A stretch of 63,599 bases of DNA, from positions 1 through 63,599 of the forward strand of contig NZ_WMJZ01000007.1 of the NCBI RefSeq assembly GCF_009711095.1. Direction: 5' to 3'. Shown in pieces: positions 1 to 9,598 of the stretch (positions are counted from its first letter, which is position 1; each line of letters starts with the position of its first letter). The notes beneath the pieces were generated by a model, which saw only the letters and a list, made by a program, of their open reading frames with translations, was not told where the DNA came from and searched no databases. The stretch comes from Intestinirhabdus alba. GTDB lineage: Bacteria; Pseudomonadota; Gammaproteobacteria; Enterobacterales; Enterobacteriaceae. A program made the position numbers and the translations under genes.

Positions 1-1710
1 CCGGGGGAAAATCTTCCGGATATCCTCGGCCGGAAACTCACCGATAAACGCCTCCTGCGCCTCTTTTGCCTCTGTATTTTTCACCTCAGACAGCGACGGG
101 ACAAGGAACAGTTTAACTTTGTACATATCGCTGGATTTGAGGCGGCGGCAGGAATAGTTGTTTATCGCTTTGCATTCCAGCCAGGTACGGGTCTGCGTGG
201 CGCGGAAGAAGACCACCGGGCTGCCGGGCTGCCAGTAATGCTCACCGATATAGGCTCCCGCCATCTGCGCCGGCAGCTCGACCGTCAGCGTCCAGAAAAA
301 GCCCAGCGTGGTGCCGAGAGGGCCAAATTTACCGTACAGCCAGTTATCCAGATTGGCATCAAACGGCACGCTGGTGATGGTGTCGCTGTCATTGACGTGC
401 CGGTAGTGGATAATCTGATACAGGTTACCCACAGCATCCGCGGTAAAGGTCCGGGGCATTCCGTATGTATAGAGTATCGGCGCAAATCCCTTCATTTCTG
501 CCGCATAGATCAGCCCCAGCGCCCCACCCAGACTGTGCCCGCAGATAAATAACTTTTTTCCTCTATTCAAAAGGTCTTTAATGTTATCAAAAACATCCCT
601 AAACCGCTCCTTTGCCAGCTGGTATGCCTCCAGAAAGCCGCCGTGAATACGACCGGCTTTAGCCAGCTCAGCCGGGCACGGCTGCGGTGAGTACCAGCCG
701 TCGGTGATCCAGTCCGGCACCTCCTGAGTTCCCCGCCATGCCACAATAATATGATCCGCATTTTCCACGTAAAAAAGCTGGGTGCTGTCAATCAGCAGTC
801 GGGCGGGAGCGTTGTCACTCAGGCGGGAGGAATCCAGAAACTCTGCGGTGATGTAGCGCTCACGGAACGGCACATCCACAACCAGCGCGTAAGGAAATGA
901 CGGAAATTCTTCATATCTCGGCGTCGTGGACAAATCCAGACAATTTTCCAGGAAAAACGGTTTAATCACCGAATTTCCGCTTTTTGCATAGGCCATATCA
1001 GCCATCACGCCGAGGTTATAACCATTCGCCAGCGAATAGTCTTTCGTGTCGTGTAGCACCAGTGACCACGCCCGGAACGGGCAAATTTCTATCACATGCC
1101 GTTTCTCCAGCGCCTCCCGGACGATTTCCGTGCCTTTCAGCACGGTTCCATGCGGAAAGTGAAAGCGTGGCGGCTCTTTATCCGACCATTCAGGGATATC
1201 AGGCATCCGGTCACACAGCTCACCGATGGTTACATAATGATGGTCATAGCCGCGCTGTTCTGCACTAATCTGCACGTTTGAACGCCATCTCCCAACGCGC
1301 GTTTCTGGTCGGGAAACAGGATCCTGGCCGTTCGGGTTGCGGCTGAGGCCCAGCGGGCGCTGTTCCATCTCGTCGGCCAGCTGCTGACCGTCTGTTTTCA
1401 CACCAACGTTAATCCAGTACAAATTATCAAACCGCACCAGCCCCTGACTGTCAGTGACACCGGCGGGCGGGTCAGACGGCGGTGTGGGGTCAAACTGAGC
1501 GGGGCCGCCCCTGGCCCACAGCGCCAGCTCTGCCGCCGTTGCCAGCGGATAGTACTCCAACTGCACGTTGAGTCCGGAAACCGGATTGTTGTTCTCATCC
1601 ACAAACTGCAGCTCCAGCCAACGCATCCGCTGCTTACCGCAGGCGACCTCTTTGTACTTCATTTTGTGGCTCAGGCAGGTCACCGTTGTGTTGTCTTTCG
1701 CATCCGTCAT
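1..1710 (-). CDS. Class 3 lipase, probable T6SS effector (partial, runs off left edge)
   Basis: An uninterrupted frame of 570 codons starts at ATG 1708-1710 and leaves the window without a stop. Codons about 25-110 look like a transthyretin/prealbumin-type domain (LQFVDENNNPVSG, then GVTDSQGLVRF), a fold often seen at the front of type VI secretion cargo. The C-terminal half is an alpha/beta-hydrolase of the class 3 lipase type: WRGT at 325-328 and the nucleophile elbow GHSLGG with Ser393, followed by an Asp-rich NDSDTITSVP segment suited to the catalytic acid. No signal peptide is visible, as expected for a cargo protein. Its ATG overlaps the stop of a preceding frame (ATGA), so it was once the second gene of an operon. 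Lipase fold is solid; T6SS delivery is inferred from the domain layout only. Confidence 0.8.
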   Translation of the reverse strand, partial: MTDAKDNTTVTCLSHKMKYKEVACGKQRMRWLELQFVDENNNPVSGLNVQLEYYPLATAAELALWARGGPAQFDPTPPSDPPAGVTDSQGLVRFDNLYWINVGVKTDGQQLADEMEQRPLGLSRNPNGQDPVSRPETRVGRWRSNVQISAEQRGYDHHYVTIGELCDRMPDIPEWSDKEPPRFHFPHGTVLKGTEIVREALEKRHVIEICPFRAWSLVLHDTKDYSLANGYNLGVMADMAYAKSGNSVIKPFFLENCLDLSTTPRYEEFPSFPYALVVDVPFRERYITAEFLDSSRLSDNAPARLLIDSTQLFYVENADHIIVAWRGTQEVPDWITDGWYSPQPCPAELAKAGRIHGGFLEAYQLAKERFRDVFDNIKDLLNRGKKLFICGHSLGGALGLIYAAEMKGFAPILYTYGMPRTFTADAVGNLYQIIHYRHVNDSDTITSVPFDANLDNWLYGKFGPLGTTLGFFWTLTVELPAQMAGAYIGEHYWQPGSPVVFFRATQTRTWLECKAINNYSCRRLKSSDMYKVKLFLVPSLSEVKNTEAKEAQEAFIGEFPAEDIRKIFPR

Positions 1711-1865
1711 GCCCGCAAATCCTTTTGGTTTCTCTGGTTAAATACTGACCCATCATACATCAGGCAGAACTTAACCAAAATCACCCGTTTCTGATTGTCG
1801 GTATAGCGCCAGGATTCGGCATATCCGGGAGGGGCTGTAGTCAATCTGAACTCTTTCACTTGCCA
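1707..1865 (-). pseudogene. C-terminal remnant of an unknown gene coupled to the lipase
   Basis: About 50 codons read in frame from WQVKEFRLTTAPPGY to the TGA at 1707-1709, which overlaps the lipase ATG by four bases. The frame continues upstream only into repeat-family B sequence, so the 5' part seems to have been replaced. I do not recognise the family. By position it could be an adaptor or spike-associated gene for the lipase, but no motif shows this. Confidence 0.4.
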
Positions 1866-2060
1866 TTTTGGAGCAGGGCAGTGCACGCACAAAACGCATC
1901 GCGTTTTGAACCTCTGTAAGGACGGCCCCTGGGGTGAGCATCGCGAATCATCCTCACGTACTGCGTGTATGCTCCACTTCCTGTGCGGTGTCCGCGTCCA
2001 GAGTGGCTGCGCCAATAACGTCTGGCGGGCCAGGCTCTTAGCCTCCCGCGGCGGCGGGAG
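1855..2060 (+). repeat. Repeat family B, copy 1
   Basis: Shares blocks with copies near 49.8 kb (reverse orientation) and 54.6 kb: GCATCGCGTTTTGAAC, then GTGAGC-TCGCG-ATCATCCTCA, a GTACTGCG-type block, and an end with AATAACG-CTGG-GG-CCAGGC. It fills the gap between azoR and the lipase locus. Function unknown. Confidence 0.55.
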
Positions 2061-2068
2061 ACCAGGGA

Positions 2069-2722
<654 letters not shown>

Positions 2723-2875
2723 TCACACTCTATTCACAATCATGACCCAGTGATAGCGCAATATATCGAAGCGAAAGTTCAAAATTATTGAACAACACAG
2801 GCAGGGGGCCGATGTGGTACTCTACGTCGATTCTTTATAAACGATTTTATCCGGCAGAGCACTGCCCATAACCTT

Positions 2876-5800
2876 ATGAACGAACAGCAAAAATTATCGT
2901 TTCACTCCCTGCAGCAGCGGCTTGACGCGCTGATGCTGCGCGATCGGCAGCGCTTTTCCCGCCGTCTGCACGGCGTGAAGAAAGTTAAAAATCCTGAGGC
3001 ACAGCAGGCCATCTATCAGCAGATGGCGGCTGAGATCGCGCAGGCGGCGGCTACCGTGGCGCGGCGTGAAGCATCGCGCCCGGCGATAAGCTATCCGGAA
3101 AACCTGCCCGTCAGCCAGAAAAAGCAGGCGATCCTTGACGCCGTTCGCGACCATCAGGTAGTCATCGTGGCGGGGGAGACCGGCTCCGGGAAAACCACCC
3201 AGCTGCCGAAAATCTGTATGGAGCTGGGGCGCGGCGTGAAGGGGCTGATTGGCCACACCCAGCCGCGTCGTCTGGCGGCGCGTACCGTGGCGAACCGCAT
3301 CGCCGAGGAGCTGCAGACGGAGCCGGGGGGCTGCATCGGCTATAAGGTGCGCTTCAGCGATCGCGTCAGCGAAAACACCCTCGTCAAACTGATGACTGAC
3401 GGTATTCTGCTGGCGGAGATCCAGCAGGACCGGCTGCTGATGCAGTACGACACTATTATTATTGACGAAGCGCACGAGCGCAGCCTGAACATCGACTTCC
3501 TGCTCGGCTATCTGAAAGAGCTGCTGCCGCGCCGTCCGGATCTGAAAGTTATCATCACCTCGGCGACCATCGATCCGCAGCGCTTCTCAAAGCACTTCAA
3601 CGATGCGCCCGTTATTGAGGTCTCCGGGCGTACTTACCCGGTGGAGGTGCGCTATCGTCCGATCGTGGAAGAGGCCGACGACGCCGAGCGCGACCAGCTG
3701 CAGGCCATTTTTGACGCGGTGGATGAGCTGGGGCGCGAAGGCCCGGGCGATATCCTGATCTTTATGAGCGGCGAGCGGGAGATCCGCGATACCGCTGATG
3801 CACTGAACAAGCTCGACCTGCGCCATACCGAAGTGTTGCCGCTGTACGCGCGCCTGTCGAACAGTGAGCAGAACCGCGTCTTCCAGCCGCACGGCGGGCG
3901 GCGCATCGTGCTGGCCACCAACGTGGCGGAGACCTCGCTCACCGTGCCGGGCATTAAGTACGTTATCGATCCGGGCACCGCGCGCATCAGCCGCTACAGC
4001 TACCGCACTAAGGTGCAGCGGCTGCCGATCGAGCCGGTGTCGCAGGCTTCGGCCAACCAGCGTAAAGGCCGCTGCGGCCGCGTGTCGGAGGGGATCTGTA
4101 TCCGCCTCTATTCGGAAGACGACTTCCTGTCGCGCCCGGAGTTTACTGAGCCGGAAATTCTGCGCACCAACCTTGCGTCGGTCATTCTGCAGATGACCGC
4201 CCTGGGACTGGGGGATATCGCAGCCTTTCCGTTCGTCGAAGCGCCGGACAAGCGCAACATACAGGACGGCGTGCGCCTGCTGGAGGAGCTGGGGGCCATC
4301 ACCGCCGACGCGCAGCAGACGACGTATAAGCTGACGCCGCTTGGCCGCCAGCTCAGCCAGCTGCCGGTCGATCCGCGGCTGGCGCGAATGGTGCTGGAGG
4401 CGCAGAAACACGGCTGCGTGCGCGAGGCGATGATCGTCACCTCGGCGCTCTCTATTCAGGACCCGCGCGAGCGCCCGATGGATAAACAGCAGGCCGCCGA
4501 CGAGAAGCATCGCCGCTTTCACGATAAGGAGTCTGACTTCCTGGCCTTCGTCAACCTGTGGAACTACCTCGGCGAGCAGCAGAAGGCGCTCTCCTCCAAC
4601 CAGTTCCGCCGCCAGTGCCGGATCGATTTCCTCAACTACCTGCGGGTGCGCGAGTGGCAGGATATTTACACCCAACTGCGCCAGGTGGTGAAAGAGCTGG
4701 GCATTCCGGTCAACAGCGAGCCGGCGGAGTATCGGGAAATTCACATTGCGCTGCTCACCGGGCTGCTGTCGCACATCGGCATCAAAGACGCGGATAAACA
4801 GGAGTATACCGGTGCGCGCAACGCCCGGTTCTCTATTTTCCCCGGCTCCGGCCTGTTCAAAAAGCCGCCGAAGTGGGCGATGGTGGCAGAGCTGGTGGAA
4901 ACCAGCCGCCTGTGGGGGCGTATCGCCGCGCGAATCGACCCGGAGTGGGTGGAACCTGTCGCCCAGCATCTGCTCAAGCGTTCGTACAGCGAGCCGCACT
5001 GGGAGCGGGCGCAGGGTGCGGTGATGGCGACGGAGAAAGTCACCGTCTACGGTCTGCCGATCGTCGCCGCGCGCAAGGTGAACTACAGCCAGATCGATCC
5101 GGCCCTGAGCCGGGAGCTGTTTATCCGCCACGCTCTGGTAGAGGGGGACTGGCAGACGCGCCACGCCTTCTTCCGCGAGAATCTCCGGCTGCGCGCGGAG
5201 GTAGAGGAGCTGGAGCATAAGTCTCGCCGCCGCGACATTCTGGTGGATGACGAAACGCTGTTTGAATTTTACGACCAGCGCATCAGCCACGAGGCGATCT
5301 CCGCGCGCCACTTTGACAGCTGGTGGAAGAGGGTCAGCCGCGAGACGCCGGACCTGCTCAACTTTGAAAAGAGTATGCTGATCAAGGAGGGGGCGGAGAG
5401 CATCAGCCGGCTCGATTATCCCAACTTCTGGCATCAGGGCAACCTCAAGCTGCGTCTGAGCTACCAGTTTGAGCCGGGAGCCGACGCCGACGGCGTTACC
5501 GTTCATATTCCGCTGCCGCTGCTCAACCAGGTGGAGGAGAGCGGCTTCGAATGGCAAATCCCCGGGCTGCGTCGCGAGCTGGTGATTGCGCTGATTAAGT
5601 CGCTGCCCAAGCCGGTGCGCCGCAGCTTTGTGCCCGCGCCGAACTACGCCGAGGCGTTTCTGGGCCGCGTCACTCCTCTGGCGCTGCCGCTGCTGGACGC
5701 GCTGGAGCGCGAGCTGCGGCGGATGACCGGCGTCACCGTCGATCGCGACGACTGGCACTGGGATCAGGTGCCCGATCATCTGAAGATGACCTTTCGGGTG

Positions 5801-6778
5801 GTGGATGATAAAAACAGGAAGCTGCAGGAGGGGCGTTCGCTGCAGGATCTGAAGGACGCGCTGAAGGGCAAGGTGCAGGAGACGCTCTCGGCGGTGGCGG
5901 ACGACGGCATTGAGCAGAGCGGGCTGCACATCTGGAGCTTTGGCCAGCTGCCGGAGAGCTATGAGCAGAAGCGCGGCGGCTATAAGGTGAAGGCGTGGCC
6001 GGCGCTGGTGGACGAGCGCGACAGCGTCGCCATCAGGCTGTTTGACAACCAACAGGAGCAGCAGCAGGCGATGTGGAGCGGGCTGCGGCGGCTGCTGTTG
6101 TTAAACATTCCTTCGCCGATCAAGTACCTGCACGAGAAGCTGCCAAACAAGGCCAAGCTCGGCCTCTACTTTAACCCCTACGGCAAGGTGCTGGAGCTGA
6201 TTGACGACTGCATCTCCTGCGGCGTGGACCGGCTGATTGACGAGGCCGGCGGGCCGGTGTGGACGGAAGAGGGCTTTGCTGCGCTGCATGAAAAGGTGCG
6301 CGCGGAGCTGAACGACACCGTGGTCGATATCGCGAAGCAGGTGGAGCAGATCCTGACCGCCGTCTTTACCATCAACAAGCGCCTGAAGGGGCGGGTGGAT
6401 ATGACCATGGCGCTGGGGCTGTCGGATATCAAAGCCCAGATGAGCGGCCTGGTGTATCGCGGCTTCGTTACCGGCAACGGCTATAAGCGCCTCGGCGACA
6501 CGCTGCGCTATCTGCAGGCGATTGACAAACGCCTTGAGAAGCTGGCAATCGATCCGCACCGCGACCGCGCGCAGATGCTGAAGGTGGAGAGCGTCCGGCA
6601 GGCGTGGCAGCAGTGGTTCAACAAGCTGCCGCCCGCCCGCCGCGAGGACGAGGACGTTAAGGCCGTTCGCTGGATGATTGAGGAGCTGCGCGTCAGCTAC
6701 TTCGCCCAGCAGCTGGGCACCCCGTATCCGATCTCCGACAAGCGCATCCTGCAGGCGATGGCGCAGATAAGCGGCTGA
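2876..6778 (+). CDS. hrpA: ATP-dependent RNA helicase HrpA
   Basis: DEAH-box RNA helicase of 1300 residues, the same length as E. coli HrpA, which is linked to mRNA processing and rescue of stalled ribosomes. Walker A GETGSGKT is at 100-107 and the DEAH box at 197-200. SAT follows (motif III), and the motif VI-type QRKGRCGR comes later in the second RecA domain. The C-terminal half holds the winged-helix/ratchet part, the OB-fold and the long enterobacterial HrpA extension. The gene is intact and GC-rich. In E. coli ydcF and aldA follow; here an unrelated secreted phosphodiesterase-fold gene follows, marking a cassette junction. Confidence 0.97.
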   Translation: MNEQQKLSFHSLQQRLDALMLRDRQRFSRRLHGVKKVKNPEAQQAIYQQMAAEIAQAAATVARREASRPAISYPENLPVSQKKQAILDAVRDHQVVIVAGETGSGKTTQLPKICMELGRGVKGLIGHTQPRRLAARTVANRIAEELQTEPGGCIGYKVRFSDRVSENTLVKLMTDGILLAEIQQDRLLMQYDTIIIDEAHERSLNIDFLLGYLKELLPRRPDLKVIITSATIDPQRFSKHFNDAPVIEVSGRTYPVEVRYRPIVEEADDAERDQLQAIFDAVDELGREGPGDILIFMSGEREIRDTADALNKLDLRHTEVLPLYARLSNSEQNRVFQPHGGRRIVLATNVAETSLTVPGIKYVIDPGTARISRYSYRTKVQRLPIEPVSQASANQRKGRCGRVSEGICIRLYSEDDFLSRPEFTEPEILRTNLASVILQMTALGLGDIAAFPFVEAPDKRNIQDGVRLLEELGAITADAQQTTYKLTPLGRQLSQLPVDPRLARMVLEAQKHGCVREAMIVTSALSIQDPRERPMDKQQAADEKHRRFHDKESDFLAFVNLWNYLGEQQKALSSNQFRRQCRIDFLNYLRVREWQDIYTQLRQVVKELGIPVNSEPAEYREIHIALLTGLLSHIGIKDADKQEYTGARNARFSIFPGSGLFKKPPKWAMVAELVETSRLWGRIAARIDPEWVEPVAQHLLKRSYSEPHWERAQGAVMATEKVTVYGLPIVAARKVNYSQIDPALSRELFIRHALVEGDWQTRHAFFRENLRLRAEVEELEHKSRRRDILVDDETLFEFYDQRISHEAISARHFDSWWKRVSRETPDLLNFEKSMLIKEGAESISRLDYPNFWHQGNLKLRLSYQFEPGADADGVTVHIPLPLLNQVEESGFEWQIPGLRRELVIALIKSLPKPVRRSFVPAPNYAEAFLGRVTPLALPLLDALERELRRMTGVTVDRDDWHWDQVPDHLKMTFRVVDDKNRKLQEGRSLQDLKDALKGKVQETLSAVADDGIEQSGLHIWSFGQLPESYEQKRGGYKVKAWPALVDERDSVAIRLFDNQQEQQQAMWSGLRRLLLLNIPSPIKYLHEKLPNKAKLGLYFNPYGKVLELIDDCISCGVDRLIDEAGGPVWTEEGFAALHEKVRAELNDTVVDIAKQVEQILTAVFTINKRLKGRVDMTMALGLSDIKAQMSGLVYRGFVTGNGYKRLGDTLRYLQAIDKRLEKLAIDPHRDRAQMLKVESVRQAWQQWFNKLPPARREDEDVKAVRWMIEELRVSYFAQQLGTPYPISDKRILQAMAQISG

Positions 6779-7014
6779 CGCTCTCCCGCCAGGCTTCGTC
6801 TCCTGTTGCTTTCGCGGTGTTTGTCCAGCCAGAGGCGGAGCCTGTCAAAAATGGAAATCCATCGATCTTCTGTTGGGCCGGAGCCCAGGGATGAGATTGT
6901 TAAGAAATTATAACTTAATTTCTGCTGCGATATATGTTTGAGGTATTCATCACGTAAATAAATATTTTCTTTCAGTACACTGACGCCAATCATTCAATAC
7001 AGGAGTCGCTCCCA

Positions 7015-7917
7015 ATGAAAAAAGTTGCCACGCTGGCCTTAGTCACCCTCAACTGCCTGGCGCTTAATGCCTGGGCTGACGGTAATTTCTCGGGAAATGA
7101 GGTGCTTAGTGTACAAAAGGGCGGGATTCCGAATAAAATCTATACCCAGAACAAGCCGCATTTAAGGATTGCAACCTACAATATCGGCAAGAATGAAGCC
7201 GCTGATAGTGTTACCGATTTCACGCAACTTAATTCGGCAATTAAAATAATTGATGCTGATATCATCGCCGTGCCTGAAGTGGATAACAAAACGAAGCGCA
7301 GTCAGAAAATCGATCAGTTAAAAACCCTCGCCGAAGCCAACAATATGCACTATGCGTTTGGTAAGGCGCTGGATTTTGACGGCGGAGAGTATGGGCTTGG
7401 CCTGCTGTCAAAATATAAAATCCTGCATTCACAGGTGTTAAAACTGCCTTCAGGAGATGCTGAACAGCGTGTGGTGCTGCTGGCGCAAGTCGAGGTTCCG
7501 GGGTTTGATTCAGCGCCCGTTATTATGGTCACTCATCTCGACTGGCAAAAAGATCCGACGATTCGAACCGGGCAGGTCCGCTATCTGTTAGATCTGAGCA
7601 TTGGCGACGCGAAGTCAGATTTTAAAGACATCGCGTCATCGATTAAGATCCTCGCCGGTGATTTCAACTCAACCGATAAAGAGCAGCCGGTGAAGGAAAT
7701 TAGCTATTTCTTTAACGAGGTGGTGAAGGAGGGAACGGATACCCGCAGCTGGCCTGCTATGAATCCGGCGATAGATATCGATCATATTTTCACCTTTAAA
7801 GGGCAGAAATGGAACGTCAGGCAGTTGACTGTTCCCCATGATTCCGCCCAGTTCCGTTGGTCGTCGGCCAGCGATCACCTGCCCGTTATCGCCGATCTGG
7901 AACTGGTGGAACAATAA
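7015..7917 (+). CDS. Secreted endonuclease/exonuclease/phosphatase (DNase I-fold) protein
   Basis: 300-residue protein with a Sec signal peptide, probably cleaved after AWA at about residue 21. It then shows the full endonuclease/exonuclease/phosphatase motif set: YN at 55-56, metal-binding Glu88 in PEVD, His174 in THLD, GDFN at 215-218, DH at 256-257 and SDH at 286-288. The fold includes nucleases, sphingomyelinases and lipid phosphatases, so the substrate cannot be told from motifs; the location is periplasmic or secreted. A good ribosome site (AGGAG) lies 9 bases before the ATG. Lower GC than hrpA and absent from this place in E. coli, so probably acquired. Confidence 0.8.
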   Translation: MKKVATLALVTLNCLALNAWADGNFSGNEVLSVQKGGIPNKIYTQNKPHLRIATYNIGKNEAADSVTDFTQLNSAIKIIDADIIAVPEVDNKTKRSQKIDQLKTLAEANNMHYAFGKALDFDGGEYGLGLLSKYKILHSQVLKLPSGDAEQRVVLLAQVEVPGFDSAPVIMVTHLDWQKDPTIRTGQVRYLLDLSIGDAKSDFKDIASSIKILAGDFNSTDKEQPVKEISYFFNEVVKEGTDTRSWPAMNPAIDIDHIFTFKGQKWNVRQLTVPHDSAQFRWSSASDHLPVIADLELVEQ

Positions 7918-8162
7918 GACAGAGCGTCTGAACAGCGTGAATAATTGCCGGCAGGCCGTTTTTTAGCGGTTTGTCCGGTGCGTTACCCTTCTCAGCCTGT
8001 TGCCCCGGCCTGCGCCTTATACAGTGTGCCAGCAGCAGGTTATTTCTCACCTGCACTGCGCTGATAAGCACCGAAAACAGGGAGCGCCGGGCGTCCAGCA
8101 CCTCAGGTGTACGTTAAGCCTGTTTTACGAACAGGCCAGGTAATTACAATAGAATATCGGTG

Positions 8163-8360
8163 TCATACACGTTTATACAAAACAGCCCCTATACTCTCCA
8201 GTTCAATTGATATAAATCTGTTATCAATCCCTGTAGAAGCAGAAAACCTACGGGCTAATTTTTTTATCCTACCCTCTTTATAAAGCAAATCCATTACTTC
8301 ATTTGTATTATATTTTCTTGGCAGATGTGTTGAGGATTTAACTATATATGAATAACTCAT
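8163..8360 (-). pseudogene. N-terminal fragment of a KAS III/thiolase-fold synthase
   Basis: Frame of 65 codons with a very strong ribosome site (AAGGAGATACTT before the ATG). The pattern THLPRKYNTNEV followed by KLARRFSASTGIDNRF matches the opening of ketoacyl-ACP synthase III-like or type III polyketide synthase-like proteins (about 330-400 aa). It stops after LYKRV, far short of the active site, so it should encode no enzyme. It lies in an AT-rich island beside an ABC exporter relic, suggesting a decayed biosynthetic cluster. Family assignment rests on a short stretch and is tentative. Confidence 0.4.
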
Positions 8361-8654
8361 AAGTATCTCCTTAGTTAAGCCATGAAGTAATTTAAATTAA
8401 ATGAAACATAGGAAAGTGATTTGAGTCAAATTTATGCATTTTAAATATTAACAACGAGTCAGGGAATTATAAGCAAATATGACATGTGTTATTTTTTAGG
8501 TGCTTTTGGCTGGTCGTTGATATTAGTGACTGAAGCGTCGGGTATTGTTCCGCTTTTCCTTTGATAAACAGCTTTTTGTCATGGAGATCCCTGATTCGCG
8601 GACAGAACGCAAATCCCAGCAGATGCATCAGGGCAAAGACATATTACCGGTAAA

Positions 8655-8839
8655 TCAGGGTGCGAAAAATCGACGCTGGTGAAACTTATTCTTGGGATTC
8701 ATCTCCCTGATGAAGGAACGATCAGAACATTTGGCATACCGCAAACGCACCCCGATTATTTTCAGGTACGCCAGAGGATTGGTACGATACTGCAGGACGA
8801 TTCCCTTTTCGGGGCTCCATTGCAGATAACATCATTTAG
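8655..8839 (+). pseudogene. Relic of an export ABC transporter ATPase domain
   Basis: Translated from 8655 this reads SGCEKSTLVKLILG, then LPDEGTIRTFGIP, then IGTILQDDSLF, and after a frame change at about 8813, GSIADNI then a stop. This is the nucleotide-binding domain of a peptidase-containing (colicin V/bacteriocin type) ABC exporter, from the Walker A loop to the Q loop. Walker A has Glu where SGCGKST needs Gly, and the frame is broken. The rest of the gene is gone. Confidence 0.7.
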
Positions 8840-8895
8840 TTCGCCCGTAAGCCGCTGATGCCGGCGGGCAGCTGCGGGTTCACGTTGCTAAAAAG

Positions 8896-8942
8896 CGCCT
8901 GCACTAAACCAGACCCGTAGTGCAGGCGAAGATAGCGGGTCT
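8896..8942. other. Pair of mutually exclusive hairpins
   Basis: CGCCTGCACTA (8896-8906) and TAGTGCAGGCG (8918-8928) form a perfect 11-bp inverted repeat. The loop holds AGACCCG (8911-8917), complementary to CGGGTCT at 8936-8942, so two competing stems are possible. No U tract follows. Purpose unknown. Confidence 0.35.
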
Positions 8943-9186
8943 ACGTCGGAAGCGGGTAGTATAGCCATTTGTATGACAAATGAAATGATTTTTATGACCT
9001 GGTGCCGTCGGGCTGCGGCGGTAACCTCCGGGCGATACCGGATCAATTAATTCAAACGTTTTTTTCGCCATCTAAAAATATTGTTCTCTGAATCTCCAGA
9101 ACGCCGGGTAAAATGAAAAAAAGCGCTATAGCATCTTCGGAAAGAGAAACGGGTTGTGTAAAAAAGACGCTTTTTTCTTTACAAAA

Positions 9187-9276
9187 CTAACGCTTGCTAA
9201 GTGTGGTTAACCATGCGTTAATAGCTGCGCGGTTTGATACGAAATTATCTGAAGTAGTCATTGTAATATTTCTCAT
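9187..9276 (-). CDS. Candidate 29-residue small protein divergent from the cold-shock gene
   Basis: Short frame from ATG (9274-9276) to TAG, starting MRNITMTTSDNF and ending WLTTLSKR. A ribosome site (AGAAGGACTAAAG) precedes the ATG, and just beyond the stop is an A/T-rich hairpin (AAAAAAG-CGT-CTTTTTT) that could end a transcript. It lies back to back with the CspG-like gene. I do not recognise the peptide, and it is too short to prove from base composition alone. Confidence 0.35.
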   Translation of the reverse strand: MRNITMTTSDNFVSNRAAINAWLTTLSKR

Positions 9277-9375
9277 CTTTAGTCCTTCTTGAGATTTCCT
9301 TTAGGTTTTTTCTCTCTGATAACTTTTCTTCAGACCTTATTGCTTTTAAAGCTTACTCAACGAAAGGTATTAATG

Positions 9376-9588
9376 ATGTCAAATAAAATGACTGGTTTAG
9401 TCAAGTGGTTCAATCCTGATAAAGGTTTTGGTTTTATCACGCCGAAAGATGGTAGCAAGGATGTATTTGTCCATTTTTCTGCCATTCAGGGCAACGATTT
9501 CCGTACGCTCAACGAAAATCAGGAAGTTGAATTTTCCGTAGAGCAGGGGCCTAAAGGCCCGTCGGCGGTTAACGTCGTGGCACTTTGA
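9376..9588 (+). CDS. cspG: Cold-shock protein, CspA family, closest to CspG
   Basis: 70-residue single cold-shock domain: an OB-fold RNA chaperone binding single-stranded RNA and DNA through KGFGFIT (RNP1) and DVFVHF (RNP2). [13 protein letters not shown] and [15 protein letters not shown] match CspG better than CspA. Two ATGs lie in tandem; the second (9376) gives the canonical MSNKMTG start of 70 aa. The long T-rich stretch before it fits the long untranslated leader of cold-shock mRNAs, though I could not recognise a cold box. A YmcF-like gene follows after 10 bases. The symbol is by similarity; which paralogue it is remains uncertain. Confidence 0.8.
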   Translation: MSNKMTGLVKWFNPDKGFGFITPKDGSKDVFVHFSAIQGNDFRTLNENQEVEFSVEQGPKGPSAVNVVAL

Positions 9589-9598
9589 GGTCGCTGTT

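Noticed and set aside
567..791. 74-codon frame overlapping the lipase on the same strand
   Set aside because: It lies in another frame; the lipase frame through this region is open and contains WRGT and GHSLGG.
3587..6052. 821-codon open frame antisense to hrpA
   Set aside because: Shadow of a GC-rich conserved gene; hrpA is full length with all helicase motifs, and the antisense protein is low-complexity and Arg/Gln/His-rich.
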